Positions 58,801 through 64,000 of a stretch of 64,000 nt of DNA are shown here, in pieces. The translations under genes and the position numbers were made by a program. Below the pieces are notes generated by a model that worked only from the letters and a program-made list of their open reading frames with translations, had not been told where the DNA came from and did no database searches. Positions within the stretch are counted from its first letter, which is position 1, and the number at the start of each line of letters is the position of its first letter. This DNA is from Parelaphostrongylus tenuis (taxonomy: Eukaryota; Nematoda; Chromadorea; Rhabditida; Metastrongylidae). Location of the stretch: contig JAHQIW010006985.1 in assembly GCA_019055375.1 (NCBI GenBank), positions 62,001 through 126,000 of the forward strand. The letters run 5' to 3'.

Positions 58801-61800
58801 TCTTCACAATTTCGAACTGCACTTGTCACTTCCAATGGTGAGTTTGTAATGTGTTCTTCGCATTGACTTTGACACGTGGTTGCTTTTCCAAAACGTATCC
58901 AAGAAGTCAGTGAGTGCGCTTGGTTACGGAGAGCTTAGATTATCTAATGTGATGAAAACTGCAGTGGCCAAACGTCGTCGTAAATAAAAATCAAATCGTT
59001 AAGAAAAAACATCGGACTCTGGCACTGCAGTTTCGTGGCGGCTCAGATTTAGTGGTTTCCAAGGGACATTTTTGGCCAGCTGTTTACCATACGGCATTAA
59101 CCACACTTTTTGTTGTCAAAACACCATAATACTATTAAGAACTGGGTACTGCTACGATGACGAGAACCAGTGTTTCGGTTCAGGTAGTCGGCTGAAATCC
59201 CACTAGGGAATTTCTAGATTCACTCATAGTCAGCCTTCACTGTCATTTGTCCAAGTAACAGAAGTTTTCTTGGAGGTTCAACGTTTGCTGAAATATTCTT
59301 ATGAATGAGATACCGTAGACAGTTACTATATTTTTCATCTCACCTGAAAATAGTTTAGTTTCTGGATATGCTGACGGTGGGCAAATAACGTTCATAATGG
59401 GAGCCAAGTAATATCGTTTTTATTTTTCCACTTTTGATAGGAAGAGTTTTTTCCAGAAATGTTCCTTTTCGTTTTTTTCAATTAAAATCATTTTAGCGGT
59501 GCTGGAAAATCAACACTTTTGAATGTCCTCACTCAAAGAAGTACTCGTGATCTACGTATATTTGGTGAAATGGCTATTAATAAGTAGGTCTCATTTTTTT
59601 GACAAAATGCACATTCTTTTAGAATTTCAAAAAGCAAACTATGAGCATCTTGGCAGGAAAGTGTGATGAGATATGAGCAACTTGATACCTGAGTCAGTTT
59701 CATACTCGGGATTACTCTTACCGGGCGTTCACGTGTTGACCACTGCTTTATCGAGTACCTCGCGCTTCCTCCTACTCGTATTTCAAATCACTTGATGGTT
59801 GATAGCAATCACCCCCAAACAGGATCCATCTGAAGAGCATAAATCGCTTGGGACCGCAGTTCAGCTGAGGCACTGATGTAAATTGAAATTTTCAATATTA
59901 TTTAGTGCCTAATTTTTATGAGAGAAACTTGGCTTTGGTTCGGAGCCACCTCAAACTATGAGTGTATGTATGTAGGTGTGTGTGTGTGTGTGTGTTTGTG
60001 CGTATGTATACCTGTGTTGTATGCGTGTATGTATATGTTGTGTGTATTTATATGTGGTGTGTAATGTTGTGTGTGTTTATATGTGCGCATGTGTGTTGTA
60101 TGCATGTACGTGTGTGTATGTATGTGTATACATAGGCCATAGGCTCGCATTAACGTCAACTAATTGAAAAACATTTTTCAAGTATTGTGGTGGAAAGCAG
60201 AAATATGAAGAAATATAGCGCTCACGTCCAACAGGAAGATGTGCTCATCACTGAAGTCACAGTAGAAGAACAACCAATGTTTGCGGTGATAATTTTAAGT
60301 ACTTTCCACATCTGTTTTGGTAACAGTGCCATAGGTAGTCGCTTTTAAAATGACCAACAGAACCTTCTGTCTCTGTTTATTCATTGATGTCACATTGTTG
60401 AACATAATGAATACCTTATCTTAATTAGCTGACGCGAGGTTGGTAAAGTGGTAGTGTAGTCTTTCGACTGACGTTTCGGCGACCCGCTTTCTTCAGAGCC
60501 TGGACGTATGTGGTATTAGACTATTTGAATGGTTCGGAGAATTTTTTTTATACCGCATAGGTCGAGTCGGAAGATCACTTGAAGAAAAGGCGCAAGATCT
60601 CGTGATAGGTGATGCAATCTTCCTTCCGGTTCATTTGAAGGTTCTTGACATTTATCCAAAGCGCCTCAAGAGTTTTTCTCATTGATCTTTCACAAGTCGG
60701 AAATATCTTGCTGGTACATATCGCAATAATTCAAAAGTTCGACTCTCTATAAACCTCTGCATTGATATCTGCGATGTGTAAATTGAGAAAACTTCTCTTG
60801 ATTAGCGAATGCGAGTAGTGGTAGTAATAGTTTTGCTAGAGTACTAGCAGTAATAGTTTTGCCAATGTTTTGAGACTCTCCTTCTTCAGAGTCGGACATA
60901 TGTAGTATCAAGCTATTTGAATGATTTGGAGGATCTTGGCGAGTGGCTGATGTTAGCACCACTGGAACTTCCATTTTCCATAGTGTGCAAGAGTAGCGCA
61001 ACTTGAATCTATGAATTGATTTCAGCATCATTTCTTTCTACTAGACTTTTCATAAAAAATGTGTAATCGGGTCAATGGTCTTCCCGTGGTGCATTTCACA
61101 TCCCAAAGAATTTACTCGGTAACGGCTTCCGTCCATAGATTGTCGTTGAAGCACATTACGTGTTCGGCCCACCTTTTCTATGGCCTGGCGTGTAAAACGC
61201 ATTGCCAATATTCGATCGTTGACGTAAATCAGAACTTCGGGCCCTTTGTCTTGTTTGTGAAATACGAGATTCTCCTAAGTTGAAAAGGTGGGCACGGAGT
61301 TGGATGTTCTTTGTTCTTTTCACTATAAAAGTAATATTCTTGAATGTCTCCGATCCGCCCTCTTCCTCGTAGTCAGCTTTGGAGGTAGGTCGTACATCAT
61401 GCTGACTTCCCGGCATGAGCAGACCTAATTGAAGCATGCGGCGATATTAATTACTAGGAGTTGAAGCGGCATTCAGAACTCAACTGTTCTTCATGGGTTC
61501 CTCATAAGGGGAAAACTGGTCATTAGTCAAGTGTCTATGACTCCTTTGCAACGGGTACATAGACCTAACTCATTCTATAGCTATTTAGTGGAAGTTGTCC
61601 AGATATCTAGACTGAAGCTAAACGCGCTCTTGGTACATGTAGTGCAGTGCTCCATCATGATACCCTTCAAAATCTTTGAGTATTCCGGAGATCCTTCCAT
61701 AATCATAGTTGTCAAGATAGGGAATTATCGGAAGATGTTATTCAAGTGCCTCATTATTATTATTAATTTGGATTACTAGGCATCACATCTATGATGTGCA

Positions 61801-62557
61801 CATGCAGCATTTCCTGTATTTGGCTCCCTTCCAAGCATCTACCAAGCATGAAAGTTTTTGAACCTTTATCTACGTGTAGTTTTAGCGGATATTTGGGGAT
61901 GTTCGTCTTCGTCATGAATGGCGTTGAATGTTGATCGAGTCTATGCTCCTTAGAAGCTCAGAGATAGTCGTGCTTCATAGTGAAGGAATCACCATTGCTC
62001 TGCTATTCGTTCCTCCACGAGTACTTTAGTTTATTTTATTTGTAGGGAATTGTCAAAAATCGCTTCTGCTTCGAATATGATTTATTTTTTGCTCTCTTAT
62101 TTTTTGTGGTACCATCTTCAAAATTATGTTAATATCTCGACATCCTTGATAGGCGCGCCTTCGTATACCAAAAAATACAACCGAAGACGAACGCAAGGAA
62201 ACTGTGAGAATGTTATAACATCGGTAAGTAAATGAATCAATTTTCCGTATCCGCTACCTATATGTGTAACCACATCTTACTTTATCCGTTCAAATATTTA
62301 TTAATCGTTTCACCTCTGTATTACTATTTAGATAGGACTAATTAGTTGTAGATGCTCGAGAATTGGTTCTTCAACGAAAAAATCTATATCAAAAAGCGAA
62401 CGTAAGCGGTTAGCGTTCGCTTCAAAGATAGGTGTTTTCTTTGACTGTAACCTATAGCTGTTACGAAGGACCTACATCGCTACCAGATTATTACAAATCC
62501 GTCTTTTTATTTTGTGATGAACCAACGACCGGTCTCGATCCATTTATGGCATTACAG
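58801..62557 (+). CDS. ABCG (White-type) half transporter, nucleotide-binding domain, partial
   Basis: ABCG half transporters pair up and use ATP to move lipids or small molecules across membranes. Exons: 58801-58837 (tentative), 59359-59407, 59497-59583, 60183-60285, 62153-62203, 62332-62431 and 62487-62557. They are phase-compatible, GT-AG, and sum to 166 codons. Landmarks: VSGYADGGQITFIMGAN leading into Walker A GANGAGKST, HVQQEDVLITEVTVEE (Q-loop region), ARLRIPKNTTEDERKE, a signature region reading ISKSERKRLAFASK, and Walker B FLFCDEPTTGLDP. The usual LSGGE signature is ISKSE here, and about four residues before IGLISC seem missing. The first exons and the six-helix membrane domain were not found; the latter would lie beyond 62.6 kb. 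It may be a decaying copy or contain assembly errors. Confidence 0.75.
59700..59775 (-). repeat. tRNA-like SINE head remnant
   Basis: On the minus strand, GCGAGGTACTCGATAAAGC and AGTGGTCAACACGTG resemble the A-box region of the tRNA-derived SINEs seen elsewhere in the window. It is located in an ABCG intron. Confidence 0.25.
59976..60132. repeat. (GT)n / TATG microsatellite
   Basis: An imperfect GT-rich simple repeat with ATGT interruptions, about 155 bases, in the ABCG intron just before exon 60183. It produces spurious open frames on both strands. Confidence 0.9.
60417..60540. repeat. Single arm of the foldback family seen at 2456-2741
   Basis: TTAGCTGACGCGAGGTTGG, ACTGACGTTTCGGCGACCCG and CTTCAGAGCCTGGACGTATG match the left arm and part of the loop of the intact element. 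Confidence 0.7.
60720..60935. repeat. Diverged second fragment of the same foldback family
   Basis: TTCAAAAGTTCGACTCTCTAT is the inverse of the flank at about 2760-2780. Later, TCTTGATTAGCGAATGCGAG and CTCCTTCTTCAGAGTCGGAC resemble the arm. It is more diverged than the neighbouring fragment. Confidence 0.5.
61060..61437 (-). pseudogene. RTE-type LINE C-terminal fragment, internally deleted
   Basis: The minus strand reads VKRTKNIQLRAHLFN, which matches VKRTKNIRLRAHLFD of the copy at 54.2-55.4 kb. It then jumps straight to ESRISQTRQRARSSDLRQR, leaving out about 40 residues. A degenerate WAEHVM-type tail follows. It sits in the ABCG intron between exons 60183 and 62153. Confidence 0.75.
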
Positions 62558-62943
62558 GTACGCTTTGCTTGGCGTTTTTACAGCATTATCAAGGTCACAA
62601 ATGGATAAATTGCGTAAAACTGCTATCAATTGGGTCACTTTGATGGAAGCGATTGGAAAAAAATTTTCTTCCATCTTGCCCTCCATTTTTTGATGTCGTT
62701 GGCTGGAACTGAGCTAAAGGAAGCTTTGCCCTTGTACATTTTTCTTACTGAGTTTCTGGATAGGAATGTCAAACTATTCTGCTGCGAACGAGCCTCAGCC
62801 AGCACTACGTGATATTTCTTCTTCTTCCAAGCAGTAGTGATGCTGAAATGTTACAGTAATCAGTGAAATTTAGCCAGCGTTAGCAAAGAAAAAATCAGCA
62901 ATCGAGGAGTTTATAACGTTCGTAGATCGGAACAGTTGCTTAA

Positions 62944-63050
62944 CGCACGCAAAGCGCAGTAGTTAGAGGTGCCGAGCAACCTCGAAATAGTTCTAAGTCC
63001 TATCCAGCAGCAGGCACCAGTTAGATCTGCCACTTTCTGGAGTCGACTCT
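62944..63050 (+). repeat. tRNA-like SINE head remnant
   Basis: GCAAAGCGCAGTAGTTAGAGG followed by a weak B-box candidate (AGTTCTAAGTCC) resembles the head of the SINE at 53,883. No body was recognised downstream. Confidence 0.35.
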
Positions 63051-63589
63051 AATTAGACACTTCCTCTACACTTCCTTGATAATATGAAAAACGGGATCTG
63101 ATATGTGGAAATCCGGATCATTTCCGTTATCTGACAAGGATTCCTTAAAGGAACCACTTTCGCTGTACAAAAGTTTTCCATCAAACTATCGAATCATTCA
63201 AAAGTTGAGATTTTGATGGATCTAAAAGTGCAATTTATTATCAACCTCTGTAAGAATCAAAATAGTATTGTGTTTCACACGCTTTGCCGCAAAGATTTTT
63301 GTTATTTATCTGAAATTTCTTATCAGTTTCGTGGATATTAATGTTATTTTTTGTATTAGTATTGTAAAAGAAGTTATATTCTATCGTTCTAGCGCACAGG
63401 CCTTGTATTTTTATCCTATAATGCCAAATAAACTCGTTACTAATCCTAAGCTTAAGCGGCCTAGTCTTAAGCATGAAAAGTGCATGAAAGTGTAGTGGAA
63501 ACCTTTATGAATCAGAGTCATAGGTTTTATCTAAATTTTTCTTCAAAGCGGAGAGAACTTCTAACTTAAGTAACAAAAATCACTCTTCA

Positions 63590-63890
63590 CAGGTAAATCG
63601 CACCTGCGCGGTCTATCGATCCACAGCCACGCGCCTCGACCGGCTAATTTACCCTGTTACAGGGCCGTGAGGTGGTCGTTCAAAAACAGGCGCCCCGCTG
63701 GAATCACCGAGACTTATGCTATCGTATATTTCCTAACAGTCTGAGGGAAGAGCTGCGTCGTGTGAGACAAATGCGTGATAAGCACGATGCGCGTACAACA
63801 CAATATTGTTTTGAATGCTACACGGCTGACACAAAGACTGAGCTTAGCTGGCGAGGCTGCCTAGGCTAAAACACGTGTATTGAGCTGTAT
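63590..63890 (+). other. GC-rich unidentified segment with an open frame
   Basis: After 63.59 kb the GC content rises (CGCACCTGCGCGGTCTATCG, CCACGCGCCTCGACCGGC). A 65-codon frame at 63,672-63,869 reads SLREELRRVRQMRDKHDAR and YCFECYTADTKTELSWRGC. Charged and Cys-containing, it looks coding but I do not recognise it. It does not resemble the next expected ABCG exon. It may be a mobile-element fragment. Confidence 0.3.
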
Positions 63891-64000
63891 AAGTTTGCCC
63901 GTAACAGAACACATGCGTTAATCGAAAAGACTGATAATCAGGCATATTGAAATTTGAGCGCCGTCTTAAGAAAACACTCGAAATATATGATTGGTCAAAG

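Noticed and set aside
59956..60167. Open frames on both strands in the GT repeat
   Set aside because: They are translations of a microsatellite (His/Thr and Val/Cys runs).
1..64000. Bacterial-style operon, CRISPR array, phage or defence system
   Set aside because: All recognisable genes are split by GT-AG introns and belong to animal families; no repeat-spacer array and no gene clusters were seen.

Overview
The window looks like nuclear DNA of a parasitic strongylid (hookworm-type) nematode. It has small exons joined by GT-AG introns, some only about 50 to 110 bases and others several kilobases, in AT-rich sequence. It holds nematode-type gene families and many decayed transposons: RTE-type LINEs, mariner and Tc1-like remnants, tRNA-derived SINEs and foldback MITEs. 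There is no operon, phage, CRISPR array or other bacterial feature. I base this on reading frames and splice signals only; no search was run.

Layout. (1) About 0.3-7.4 kb, plus strand: an AKAP1-type gene (KH domain then Tudor domain, C. elegans akap-1 type). It has a proline/serine/asparagine-rich N-terminal exon and possibly a membrane-anchor exon further upstream. One KH exon carries an apparent 1-base frameshift. (2) 39.9-9.3 kb, minus strand: a complete secreted astacin metalloprotease of the nematode NAS family (signal peptide, furin site, zinc protease, EGF, CUB). I rebuilt it as 11 phase-compatible exons that sum to 413 codons plus stop across 30.6 kb. It is convergent with the AKAP gene; the two stop codons are 1.9 kb apart. 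Its introns hold most of the mobile elements in the left two thirds. (3) 40-58.7 kb: repeat-rich sequence between genes, with a Tc1-like remnant, SINEs, foldback elements, a LINE of the RTE group and a mariner remnant. It also has several short stretches that look like exons on both strands that I cannot name. (4) About 58.8 kb to beyond 62.6 kb, plus strand: the nucleotide-binding domain of an ABCG (White-type) half transporter, whose membrane domain would lie past the window or be missing. Its ABC signature motif is altered.

The three recognised genes have unrelated roles: mitochondrial or RNA scaffold, cuticle or secreted proteolysis, and membrane transport. Nothing suggests that they work together. 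I found no convincing new biological system. The most useful results are the full astacin model, the AKAP frameshift, the degenerate ABCG signature loop, and the MITE/SINE families with tRNA-like promoter boxes.
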